Shown here one piece after another: positions 1 to 7,271 of a stretch of DNA of 22,806 nucleotides (positions within the stretch are counted from its first letter, which is position 1; every line of letters begins with the position of its first letter). Position numbers and translations under genes: made by a program. The stretch is from Planctomycetaceae bacterium UBA6172 (lineage in GTDB: Bacteria; Planctomycetota; Planctomycetia; Pirellulales; Pirellulaceae), in assembly GCA_002422955.1 (NCBI GenBank), contig DITY01000282.1, positions 1,304 through 24,109 of the forward strand. The letters run 5' to 3'. The notes below the pieces were generated by a model. That model was not told where the DNA came from, searched no databases, and worked only from the letters and a program-made list of their open reading frames with translations.

Positions 1-800
1 GCTTGCTTCGACAAATCGTCATAAACAACCAGCGCATGTCCGCCGTTGAACATGAAATATTCCGCCATCGCGGTCCCGGCGTAGGGTGCGATGTACTGCA
101 GCGGCGCTGGTGCGCTGGCACCGGCGGCGATCACGGTCGTGTAATCCATCGCCCCTTCGCGACGGAGCACTTCGACGACCGACGCGACCGCGGAATCCTT
201 CTGTCCGATGGCGATGTAGAAACACTTAACGCCGGTACCTTTCTGGTTCAGGATGGCGTCGATCGCGATCGCCGTCTTGCCCGTCTTGCGGTCGCCGATG
301 ATCAGTTCCCGCTGCCCACGGCCGATTGGGGTCATCGCGTCGACCGCCTTGATGCCGGTCTGCAGCGGCTGCGACACCGGTTTGCGTTCCGCGACGCCGG
401 TGGCGATGATTTCCACCGGACGGGTCGTGGTGGTCTGAACCGGACCCTTGCCGTCGAGCGGGTTGCCGAGCGGGTCGAGGACGCGGCCGATGACGGCATC
501 GCCGGCCGGAACGCTGAGCAGCGTTCCGAGCGAGCGGACTTCATCACCTTCTTGAATGGTCAGATAATCGCCAAGGATGATGACCCCAACGCTGGTCTCT
601 TCCAGGTTGAACGCCAAACCGATCGCGCCGTTGGGGAACTCGACCATCTCCCCCGCCATCACCCCGGCCAGGCCATACACCCGGGCGATGCCGTCGCCGA
701 CCTCAAGCACCGTACCGACCTCGCTAACGTCGACCCTGCTGTCAAAATGCTCAATCTCCGCTTGCAAAACGGAGGCGATTTCGTCACTGCTAAACTTCAC
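1..800 (-). CDS. atpA: ATP synthase F1 subunit alpha (3' part outside window)
   Basis: Catalytic-head subunit of F1; it forms the alpha3beta3 hexamer and carries the non-catalytic nucleotide sites. Reading the minus strand from a GTG at 800 gives about 266 residues that run off the left edge. They begin MKFSSDEIASVL and include the N-terminal beta-barrel (about residues 25-95), the P-loop GDRKTGKT at about 169-176 and the downstream GQKDS segment near 199-203. The family is about 505 residues, so roughly half is present. GTG is chosen because an in-frame TGA lies four codons upstream and no ATG fits; the ribosome-binding site (GAGA, about 8 bases upstream) is weak. It lies 58 bp after atpH in the same direction. 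Subunits gamma, beta and epsilon would be expected beyond the left edge. Identity is secure; the exact start is fairly secure. Confidence 0.96.
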   Translation of the reverse strand, partial: MKFSSDEIASVLQAEIEHFDSRVDVSEVGTVLEVGDGIARVYGLAGVMAGEMVEFPNGAIGLAFNLEETSVGVIILGDYLTIQEGDEVRSLGTLLSVPAGDAVIGRVLDPLGNPLDGKGPVQTTTTRPVEIIATGVAERKPVSQPLQTGIKAVDAMTPIGRGQRELIIGDRKTGKTAIAIDAILNQKGTGVKCFYIAIGQKDSAVASVVEVLRREGAMDYTTVIAAGASAPAPLQYIAPYAGTAMAEYFMFNGGHALVVYDDLSKQ

Positions 801-858
801 GGTAATGTCTCAATCGACAGGGTGAATGCTGAAAGGAATATGGTTTAAACGTCTTTGA

Positions 859-1488
859 TCAACTCGCGTCGCCGGCGAAGGTCGAGAACTTCTCGACCAA
901 CTCGCGGGAAAAGCCGGCACGGACGCGTCGCCCCAGCTTGTTGATTCGATTCGAAACGCTGCCGTCAAAAATCGTGTCGCCCAAGCGAATCACCATCCCG
1001 CCGACCAGTTCGGCGTCGACGACTTCGACCAGCCGGACTTCCTTGCCAGCCGAACTGCTGATCCGCTCGATCACGGCTTGACGCAGGTCGGCCGCCAACG
1101 GAATCGCGGTCCGCACTTCCGCGGTGATGCGTCCCATCATTTCGTCTTGCAGGTCATTCGCGGTATCGCGGACCGCGGCGAGATAGCCCAGCCGTCCGCG
1201 TTTGGCCATCACCTTCAAAAACCGCACCAAAACCGGATCACAGCTGGGTCCGAACAACCGGTCGATGACCCGATACTTTTCGTCTTCGGTGATTTTCGGC
1301 GAGGCGAACGTGATGGCGAGCTGGGGGTTGTTCCTCAGCAGGTCATCGACCAACTGATTCAGCTCGGCCAACACCCGATCGGTCGCACCGGCCGAGATGG
1401 CGGCGGCGAGCAACGCTCGCGCGTAGATCTTGCCGAGCTGTTCGGCTCCGGTGTCGAGGACCGTATCGTGCAGGTTCGCTGGGTTCAT
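859..1488 (-). CDS. atpH: ATP synthase F1 subunit delta (OSCP family)
   Basis: Peripheral-stalk subunit joining the b dimer to the top of F1. The product is 209 residues, slightly longer than the usual 175-185. It has the helical N-terminal domain (about 15-120, with YARALLAAA near 22-30) and the typical C-terminal signature (GGMVIRLGDTIFDGSV, about 163-178), in which the G-D-x-x-x-D-x-S pattern is diagnostic for delta/OSCP. It starts with ATG at 1488; no strong Shine-Dalgarno is visible. It sits between atpF (55 bp upstream) and atpA (58 bp downstream), the standard order. The roughly 15 extra N-terminal residues before the conserved helix could reflect a downstream true start, but no in-frame ATG supports one. 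Confidence 0.96.
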   Translation of the reverse strand: MNPANLHDTVLDTGAEQLGKIYARALLAAAISAGATDRVLAELNQLVDDLLRNNPQLAITFASPKITEDEKYRVIDRLFGPSCDPVLVRFLKVMAKRGRLGYLAAVRDTANDLQDEMMGRITAEVRTAIPLAADLRQAVIERISSSAGKEVRLVEVVDAELVGGMVIRLGDTIFDGSVSNRINKLGRRVRAGFSRELVEKFSTFAGDAS

Positions 1489-1543
1489 ATCGGTTCGCCG
1501 ACAAAGCCTTGGCGGGTTACGGACGATTTTGAAGTGACTTCGA

Positions 1544-2167
1544 TCAATTGTTGCTTGGCAAACGCTCGAGCGATTGCCGGATCAGTTCGGCGTGATCATC
1601 CGCCTTCAATTCGCGACTGACGATCCGCCGGGCGACCGAGAGTGCCATATCGGAAGTCTGGTTGGCCAGCTCCGAAATCGCGACCTTCTTGGCCTGATCG
1701 ATGTCGGCCAGGGCACGATTGCGATGATTTTCCGCTTCGACGCGGGCCTCGGCCACGACCCGTTGGCGCTCGCCATCGGCATCCTTTTTGGCTTCGGCCA
1801 ACATCTTTTGAACCTGAGTCGAGGCCTCTGCCAACTTCGTTCCGTATTGCTCCAACAACGCCTTGGCGTCGAGGTTCGCCTGATGGGCGTCTTCCAGGTC
1901 GGTGCGAATCTTCGAGTCCCGCGCCTCGAGTCCGCGTAAAATCACGGGCCAAACGAGCTTGGACAGGATGAAGAACACGCCGATGAAGATCGCGATGTTG
2001 ACGATCGCCGAACCCGCATCGAACTGCAGCAGCGGCGGCGTGCCCGGCGGGTCGACATGACCAGCGTGAACTTCGTCGGCCGCTTGCGCCAACGAACCGC
2101 TGGCCAAAACGGCCAGAATCGCCAACCGGCCGGCCAAGGCCAAGCCGGATCGCCCATGGGAAAGCAT
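1544..2167 (-). CDS. atpF: ATP synthase F0 subunit b with N-terminal signal-like extension
   Basis: Peripheral-stalk subunit of F0. From ATG 2167 the product is 207 residues. It begins with a signal-peptide-like stretch (basic residues, a hydrophobic run near 12-28, then a possible AQA-A cleavage site). The true membrane anchor follows (about 52-78, including AIFIGVFFILSKLVWPVI), and then a long charged coiled coil rich in A, E, K and R (about 80-190). Usual b subunits are about 156-175 residues, so the extra N-terminal segment explains the length. A GTG two codons upstream (2173) lies about 6 bases from the AAGGG motif and is an alternative start. It is 69 bp downstream of atpE and belongs to the same operon. 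Confidence 0.93.
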   Translation of the reverse strand: MLSHGRSGLALAGRLAILAVLASGSLAQAADEVHAGHVDPPGTPPLLQFDAGSAIVNIAIFIGVFFILSKLVWPVILRGLEARDSKIRTDLEDAHQANLDAKALLEQYGTKLAEASTQVQKMLAEAKKDADGERQRVVAEARVEAENHRNRALADIDQAKKVAISELANQTSDMALSVARRIVSRELKADDHAELIRQSLERLPSNN

Positions 2168-2236
2168 CAACACAAATCACCCTTGAAAGTCAGGGCCAAA
2201 TGAAACGGGAGCTGACAAAAACGGCGTAAACTGAAA

Positions 2237-2482
2237 CTAGCTGATCAGGATCAGGATCAACGCGATGACGGTAACCCCTTCGATCAGAGCGGCCGAAATC
2301 AACATCTGGGTGCTGATGGTACCGCTGGCTTCCGGCTGACGAGCGATCGCATCGACGGCCGAGCTGCCGATCCGACCGATGCCCAAACCGGCACCGATGA
2401 TGACCAGGCCCATGCCGATGCCGGCGCCGAGCTTGGTGAGGTCGAGGGCAGCCTGGGCAACTAACAACGCTAATTCAAACAT
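2237..2482 (-). CDS. atpE: ATP synthase F0 subunit c (rotor ring)
   Basis: Ring-forming proteolipid that carries ions through the membrane. The product is 81 residues with two membrane helices (about 18-42 and 58-80) joined by the polar loop ARQPEA (46-51), the F1-contact loop of the family. The essential carboxylate is Glu68 in AALIEGVTV. Aligned with Na+-type c subunits, the glutamine and serine that help bind Na+ are replaced by Ile35 and Gly69, so proton coupling is inferred. An AGGAG lies about 11 bases before the ATG at 2482, one of the better ribosome-binding sites in the operon, which suits the high stoichiometry of c. It is flanked by atpB and atpF. Confidence 0.97.
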   Translation of the reverse strand: MFELALLVAQAALDLTKLGAGIGMGLVIIGAGLGIGRIGSSAVDAIARQPEASGTISTQMLISAALIEGVTVIALILILIS

Positions 2483-2581
2483 CTTTCGCTTCGCTCCTGG
2501 AAACTTTACTGAGGGACAGTGAGGAAATATTGAGGCCCGGCAATGCTACGGATTCCCGAACCGTTCAAGACAACAAGGACG

Positions 2582-3646
2582 TTAGTGTTTAGCAACCGCT
2601 GGGCTGAGCCGCTGAGGCGACATCAGCTTATCCAATTCCATTTGGTTCCCGTCATCGAACGGGTCGCGATGGCTGTCGTGTTCATGATCGTGGTCACCGT
2701 GATGGGAGACCGCGGTGGAGATGAACAACACGGTTAAAAATGTGAAAATGAAGGCCTGCAGGAAGCAGATAAACAGTTCCAACAGGGTCAGGGCAATTCC
2801 GCCGATCACCACGGCCCCTTCGACGCCAAAACCGAGCGTCGGGGAAACCTTGGCGGCGGAGAAAATCAACAACACGAAGGCCGCGATGACCAAGTGGCCC
2901 GCCATCATCGTGCCGAACAAACGCATCGCCAACACGATGCACTTGATGACCAAGCCCATCCATTCCAAGAAATACAGCGGGATCCCGATCAGCAACATCT
3001 TGGGGTCATCCCAGCCGATCGGATTGAAGTGGGCGAAAAAGGCCTTGGCCCCGATTTCACGGATGCCGATGTAGATGATGGCGACGAAACTGCCGATCGC
3101 CAACATCACGTTCAGCGACAGGTTGCCCGTCGCGGTCCCGCCGATGTGTGAGTACGCCGGATTGCGGGTGATCGCCTGGAGGAAGTAACCGATCGGCAAC
3201 AATCCCAGCACGTTGGCGAACAGTACGAAGAAGAACACGGTCCAAACGTAGCCGATGTATTTGTCGGTCAACCCGTGGAGGTTGGGCCGCACGACTTCCT
3301 CGCGAATGAAGGTCAGCATCGTTTCGAACAATTGTCCGAGCGGGCCTTTTGTCCGATATGCGTCGAGCCCTTGACCCGAGACGCGAATCCGCATGGCGAC
3401 ATAAAGGAAAGTCAGCACCACCACCACGGCCGTGACGAAGGTCATCAGCAGGTGATTGGTAATGAAGAAATGATACTCGCCGTTGACGATGCCGAGCGTC
3501 GGAACGTTGGTGGTTTCCGCACCGACCCGCAGACTGAACAACGGTTCGCTGTGCAAGGCGTGGGGCAGCACGTGGCTGACCGCCATTTCGGTCATGCTGG
3601 CGCCCGCATCAGCCGCTGCGACGATTGGTCGGATTGAGAAGAACAT
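2582..3646 (-). CDS. atpB: ATP synthase F0 subunit a
   Basis: Stator channel subunit of F0 that works with the c ring. The product is 354 residues, against about 271 in E. coli. The key arginine is Arg242 in MRLFGTMMAGH; Gln297 in FLQAFIF matches E. coli Gln252. E. coli Glu219 and His245 are exchanged here for His251 and Glu290, a swap known from mitochondria and many bacteria. Thr246 stands where Asn is usual (RLFGNM). The N-terminus is about 35 residues longer than usual, and the C-terminus after the last helix is a hydrophilic tail of about 40 residues with HHGDHDHEHDSH at 315-326. ATG 3646 is used; in-frame ATGs at 3595 and 3586 are possible. It is followed 99 bp later by atpE. Confidence 0.96.
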   Translation of the reverse strand: MFFSIRPIVAAADAGASMTEMAVSHVLPHALHSEPLFSLRVGAETTNVPTLGIVNGEYHFFITNHLLMTFVTAVVVVLTFLYVAMRIRVSGQGLDAYRTKGPLGQLFETMLTFIREEVVRPNLHGLTDKYIGYVWTVFFFVLFANVLGLLPIGYFLQAITRNPAYSHIGGTATGNLSLNVMLAIGSFVAIIYIGIREIGAKAFFAHFNPIGWDDPKMLLIGIPLYFLEWMGLVIKCIVLAMRLFGTMMAGHLVIAAFVLLIFSAAKVSPTLGFGVEGAVVIGGIALTLLELFICFLQAFIFTFLTVLFISTAVSHHGDHDHEHDSHRDPFDDGNQMELDKLMSPQRLSPAVAKH

Positions 3647-3735
3647 GGACGCTGTTACTTAGTCTGTCGAATGGATGATTTTCGAACCGCGGTTGCCTGG
3701 CAATTCGCTGTGGGGCAGATCGGTGAGAAACGAGA

Positions 3736-4278
3736 TCAGGTGGCCGTGCCCCGGGTCTGGTCGGAAGCCTGTTCCGAAACGCCCTGCACGCCGCTGGACG
3801 GCATCCGCCGCCACGCGACCGTCGACAGGTCCCAGACTGTGAGGGTTATATACCAAAACAAGACATTGAAAACCGCCTCCGGCCTTCCGAGAGGCGAAAA
3901 AAATATCAGCCCGCCGAGGATCGCGAACGTTCCCGCTAACCGAATCCCCATCGAGCCGAGGATTGCGACGACCGGATCGGCGGCCGAGGAGCGACAGAGT
4001 ACCGCATGCGAAGCGGCCGTAATCAGCAAAAAAAAGAACCCGACCGCGGCGAACCAGCCGGTATCCCAACCGACCAAGCCCGGGGCGAGCAGCCGATGGG
4101 TCAGAACCCCGAACAAGTACAGCAGCACCGGAACGCCCCATGCGACCGCACCGAGACCGCCGACGCTCGGCCGCGTGATCTCCACCGGAGCGGGCGTTAT
4201 GTCGCCGACCGCAGCCGTGGCGAACGTCGCGTGCTCGGCTGGCACCTCGATCGGTTCGCTAACGCTCGCACGGCTCAT
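3736..4278 (-). CDS. atpI: AtpI-like membrane protein of the ATP synthase operon
   Basis: A 180-residue protein with a soluble N-terminus (about 1-40) and four predicted membrane helices (about 42-62, 72-95, 101-127 and 133-155), ending in a polar tail. Position is the main evidence: it lies between atpZ and atpB on the same strand, where AtpI normally sits. AtpI is a non-essential four-helix protein implicated in c-ring assembly and possibly Mg2+ supply. Sequence similarity to characterised AtpI is weak by eye (mainly the MGIRLAGTFAIL helix), so it is a positional and topological assignment. ATG 4278 is used, with no clear Shine-Dalgarno. It is separated from atpB by 89 bp and from atpZ by 145 bp, rather loose spacing. 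Confidence 0.72.
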   Translation of the reverse strand: MSRASVSEPIEVPAEHATFATAAVGDITPAPVEITRPSVGGLGAVAWGVPVLLYLFGVLTHRLLAPGLVGWDTGWFAAVGFFFLLITAASHAVLCRSSAADPVVAILGSMGIRLAGTFAILGGLIFFSPLGRPEAVFNVLFWYITLTVWDLSTVAWRRMPSSGVQGVSEQASDQTRGTAT

Positions 4279-4423
4279 GTTTACAGACGCTGGTTGACGG
4301 GCTGTGATTGACGGAAAGTGACGTGCGGCCGATGAATTGAATTATGAACGCGGGTCAGCGCGAAGAGGGATCGAAGTCGACGAATGCTGTGGAATTGGTC
4401 GACCGCGGCCCGGTTTGTCCACT

Positions 4424-4687
4424 TCATTCGTCGCGATGTGACCGATTGGCCTCCATGGCCATCCGAATGAACCGATACATCCCCGCGGCGAAACCGAGTA
4501 CGGCGCCGATGGCCGTGGCGACCATCGTGGTATTGCCCATCCGACGATCGATCGCGTAACCGATGCCCGCGAACACGAGCGCCGAACCGCCCAATTCCAA
4601 GCCGGCTCCCGCAAAACGCCAAGCGTCACGGTTGGCGAACATCGACCGCTTCCGCCAATCGGAATCGTCCTGTCCTGACGGATTCAT
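4424..4687 (-). CDS. atpZ: AtpZ/Atp1-type small membrane protein
   Basis: An 87-residue protein with two membrane helices (about 26-45 and 54-74) joined by GYAIDRRMGN, the short basic loop typical of AtpZ. AtpZ stands at the head of many F-type operons, forms complexes with AtpI, and is proposed to help Mg2+/Ca2+ entry or assembly. The ATG at 4687 is preferred because GGGAG lies about 9 bases upstream. An in-frame ATG five codons earlier (4702) would itself contain that ribosome-binding site. The frame stays open far upstream on this strand, but that part overlaps the BamE-like gene in another frame and is not read here as coding. Next downstream is the AtpI-like gene. Confidence 0.85.
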   Translation of the reverse strand: MNPSGQDDSDWRKRSMFANRDAWRFAGAGLELGGSALVFAGIGYAIDRRMGNTTMVATAIGAVLGFAAGMYRFIRMAMEANRSHRDE

Positions 4688-4877
4688 CAGTTCGACTCCC
4701 ATTGGGCGACCAAGCGGAAAGGCATCCACCGCCAATCGCGAACGTCCACCGCAATAACGTTTGCGAGTTTGATTGGCATGAGCTTTTTTTCCAGGGGCTG
4801 TGACCGATCGCCGCACCCGTGTTTGGAACGCATTGAGGTCGGGGTTGGACGCACGCCACGGCGGCCGTGGGGGGAGC
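4688..4877 (-). other. Gap upstream of atpZ, possible site of ATP synthase operon promoter
   Basis: A gap of 190 bp between the BamE-like stop and the atpZ start. Eight bases past the BamE-like stop lies a small perfect inverted repeat, CCACGG / CCGTGG with a 3-base loop (4856-4870), with no T-run after it on the minus strand. A homopolymeric A7 (minus strand) lies at 4784-4790. I find no convincing -35/-10 pair. The size of the gap makes it the most likely place for the operon promoter, but this is inference only. Confidence 0.3.
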
Positions 4878-5342
4878 TTAATCGGACAGCACGCGGGCTT
4901 CGGCAACGCGTTCCTGTTCGAACCGGAGCCCGAGCCATTCGCTGTCGATCGAGATGAATCCTCGTTCCGGTCCGAGCCAATAAACGTACTCGAAATCACG
5001 GAAGTAATCGGTCGCCGGGGGGCGGCCGAGCAATTCGTCGACTTCGGCTCGTGACATCCCGACCAGCGAATGGCGGCGGAGCAGGTCATCGACCATGAAC
5101 AGACGCGCCGGATCACTGCCCTGGGTCGCCTTCCAGATCGCCGAATCGAAACGGTACTTGACCGCGTGGCGAGCATACAGGGTGCCCCCGAGCAGCATGA
5201 GCAGCAGTACCGCGACGCCCCCCAGCCAACGCGTGAGCGGGTAACCGCCGGTCCGCGGGACAATCCGCGCTCCGTCGGCAGCCGACGCTGTCCCGTGTTC
5301 GCTTGGCATTTCAAAATCCGGAAGGTCTGGGGATCGGCTCAC
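4878..5342 (-). CDS. Membrane-anchored BamE/SmpA-like domain protein
   Basis: A 154-residue protein of unknown function. It has a polar N-terminus, one membrane helix (about 38-57) and a C-terminal domain facing the periplasm. There, LVGMSRAEVDELLGRP followed by the aromatic strand FEYVYWLGP and later DSEWLGLRF resembles the compact alpha-alpha-beta fold of BamE/SmpA/OmlA: a 'G-M-(S/T)-x-x-E-V-x-x-x-L-G-x-P' helix pair and then strands. No lipobox cysteine is seen, so it is not a classic lipoprotein. It starts with GTG at 5342; ATG 5309 is an alternative. Neither has a visible ribosome-binding site. It precedes atpZ on the same strand after a 190-bp gap, so co-transcription is possible but unproven. 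Confidence 0.7.
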   Translation of the reverse strand: MSRSPDLPDFEMPSEHGTASAADGARIVPRTGGYPLTRWLGGVAVLLLMLLGGTLYARHAVKYRFDSAIWKATQGSDPARLFMVDDLLRRHSLVGMSRAEVDELLGRPPATDYFRDFEYVYWLGPERGFISIDSEWLGLRFEQERVAEARVLSD

Positions 5343-5408
5343 GGGTACGGCTCAGAGATTGGGGATGAGGCCGGCTGGCAATCGCTTCGGGGTCACTCGG
5401 GTTGGAGG

Positions 5409-7040
5409 TCAGTCGAGTGAAAAGTCACGACCGATCGCTTCGGCCTGCTGTTGCCAGAGCGTTTCGAGCTCGCGAACTTTGTCCGGATACTCCGCGGCGA
5501 GGTTGCGGGTCTCGGTTCGGTCGGTCGACAGGTCATACAGCTCCCAGGGATCACCCTTGGCGGCGACCAATTTCCAGTCGCCGACCCGGATCGCGCGATT
5601 CCCTTCGTGCAGCCACCACAGACTCTCATGGCGGACGCTCCCCGCCGCGGCGAACTCCGGCACCAGACTGATTCCCGGTGAGCGGGGCTGCGGTTGGTCG
5701 CCGTATTTTTCCGGCAGCCGGCCGCCGGCCAATTCCAGGATCGTCGGCACGACGTCGACCAGATGCACCGGCGTCTGGCGCCACTCGCCGCGGGCGGCGA
5801 TGCCCGCCGGCCAGTGGACGATCAGCGGGGTGCTGATGCCGCCCTCGTGAACCCAGGTTTTGTGTCGCCGTAGCGGTGTGTTGGCGGCGCTAGAAAATCC
5901 GGGCCCCAGGCAGAGGTAACTGGCGGCTGAGCCCGGCGGCGCCGCCGGATCGTGTCCTCCGTTGCGAACCATGATCTCGGCGCTCGCCCCGTTGTCGGAG
6001 GCGAACAGGACCAGCGTGTTGTCCGCGACTCCCATGTCGCGCAACTGCTGCAGGATGCGGCCGATCTCGCGATCCATCCGATCGACCATCGCCGCGTGGA
6101 TCGCCATCTTCGTCGCCTGAAATCGCTGCTGCTCGGCGGTCAGATCATCCCACGGGAGCGGCCGATTGATCTCGCCCGGCCCGAGTTTTTCCAGGGCTTC
6201 GGGGAAGTGGTAGGGCGGACCGATCTCCGGCTCCAGCGGCGACAGCGGCGCGTCGATGCCCCCGAGTTCGCGTTGCCGCCGATGCCGCTCGGAACGCGTC
6301 CGATCCCAGCCCTCCAAGTACCGATCGCGATATCGCTCGATGTCCTCCGGCAGGGCGTGCAACGGGAAGTGCGGGGCGATGAAGGCCACGTATTGCATGA
6401 AGGGTCGATCGGCATGCTTCTCGGCGTGTTCCCGCAGGCAATCGATCGCGTGGTCGGCCGTCGCAATCGTCGCGTAATAACCGCTCTCGTCCCCACCGGT
6501 TGGGAGCGGCCTGTCATCGATCTGGTTGCCGGCGGCCGAAAAGAAATTGCCCTGATTCCGCATGTCGAGCGAGCGATCAAAACCGCTGGGCAGCACCTTA
6601 CCGTCGATGTGCCACTTGCCCGAGTGGTAATTGCGGTAGCCGACTTCACGCAGATACTCCGGCAGCAATTTCGCCCAGCCCGGGCGGGTCGCGCGGTTGC
6701 CACCACCGCCGCCGAATCCCGGCAGCGCATCGCGGCGAATCTGTTGGGCGTAATAGCCCGTCATCAGCGCCCCGCGGCTCGGCCAACAGCGTGCCGTGTT
6801 GTAGGCCTGGCTGAATCGCAACCCGCCCGCGGCCAACGCGTCCAGTTGCGGCGTGGCAATTTCACCGCCATAGCTACCGAGGTCCGAAAACCCCAAGTCG
6901 TCGGCGAGGATGATCAGGAAATTGGGACGCGGCGTGGTCTCCTGGGCAGTCGCCGTGGTCGCAACGAGCCAATACGCCAGCACCGTGAGTGGAAGAAAAC
7001 CCCAGTGCGGCAAGCCGCCGCGATGTCGGATTCCGGTCAT
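5409..7040 (-). CDS. Secreted sulfatase (formylglycine-dependent, arylsulfatase type)
   Basis: A type I sulfatase hydrolysing sulfate esters; the substrate is unknown. The product is 543 residues from ATG 7040, chosen because it yields a signal peptide (basic start, hydrophobic 14-30, TATAQ cleavage region). The frame is open for 58 more codons upstream, but they look non-coding. The nucleophile motif CWPSR is at 85-89 (C-x-P-S-R; Cys85 would be converted to formylglycine). Metal ligands are Asp47/Asp48 (ILADDLG) and Asp349/Asn350 (FASDNG). Active-site partners are Lys142/His144 (SGKWH), His224 and Lys394 (RHKTW). No Shine-Dalgarno is seen; the bases before the ATG are pyrimidine-rich. It is divergent from the DUF1501 gene. 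No maturase (FGE) or anaerobic-type sulfatase maturase lies in the window. Confidence 0.93.
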   Translation of the reverse strand: MTGIRHRGGLPHWGFLPLTVLAYWLVATTATAQETTPRPNFLIILADDLGFSDLGSYGGEIATPQLDALAAGGLRFSQAYNTARCWPSRGALMTGYYAQQIRRDALPGFGGGGGNRATRPGWAKLLPEYLREVGYRNYHSGKWHIDGKVLPSGFDRSLDMRNQGNFFSAAGNQIDDRPLPTGGDESGYYATIATADHAIDCLREHAEKHADRPFMQYVAFIAPHFPLHALPEDIERYRDRYLEGWDRTRSERHRRQRELGGIDAPLSPLEPEIGPPYHFPEALEKLGPGEINRPLPWDDLTAEQQRFQATKMAIHAAMVDRMDREIGRILQQLRDMGVADNTLVLFASDNGASAEIMVRNGGHDPAAPPGSAASYLCLGPGFSSAANTPLRRHKTWVHEGGISTPLIVHWPAGIAARGEWRQTPVHLVDVVPTILELAGGRLPEKYGDQPQPRSPGISLVPEFAAAGSVRHESLWWLHEGNRAIRVGDWKLVAAKGDPWELYDLSTDRTETRNLAAEYPDKVRELETLWQQQAEAIGRDFSLD

Positions 7041-7271
7041 GATCGATCGAGCGGGGAGGAGAGGAAAGAAAAGGGTGGGGGTTGTCGGGGGCGAGTCGGC
7101 CCGGCAGTTCATCGAGAAGCCGTATCCTACTTTCTTCTCGGGCAACGTGTTGGTGAAGCCGGTCCCGGAAAACGTCCCGCGCGAATCGCTTCGGTCGTCG
7201 GTTGCGGTTATCATGACTTCGCGCCAGGCGGCTTAACCGATCCAGAATTGCTCACGGGAGTTTCGCATCCG
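7041..7271. promoter_or_regulatory. Divergent intergenic region with purine/G-rich tract
   Basis: A 231-bp region between the divergently transcribed sulfatase and DUF1501 genes; it must hold promoters for one or both. The plus strand has an uninterrupted 23-base purine run (7053-7075) continuing into G-runs at 7077-7081 and 7087-7091. GGGAG at 7256-7260 is a plausible ribosome-binding site 11 bases before the DUF1501 ATG. No clear sigma-70 boxes were recognised. Confidence 0.4.

Noticed and set aside
3..848. A 281-codon plus-strand open frame at the left end.
   Set aside because: It is antisense to atpA, whose P-loop and conserved N-terminus are clear on the minus strand.
2237..2482. Possible sodium-dependent ATP synthase, suggested by the ARQPEA loop shared with Na+-type c subunits.
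   Set aside because: The loop is common to all c subunits; the Na+-ligand glutamine and serine positions are Ile35 and Gly69, so proton coupling is more likely.
4688..5314. An upstream extension of the atpZ frame making a protein of about 296 residues.
   Set aside because: It overlaps the BamE-like gene in another frame and has no domain; the AtpZ family is about 70-100 residues, matching the ATG at 4687.
5952..7271. A 440-codon open stretch on the plus strand in frame with and upstream of the DUF1501 gene, giving an apparent 933-codon gene.
   Set aside because: It is antisense to the well-supported sulfatase, has the low-complexity Arg/Gly composition of a high-GC shadow frame, and the DUF1501 product has its own ATG, ribosome-binding site and Tat signal at 7272.
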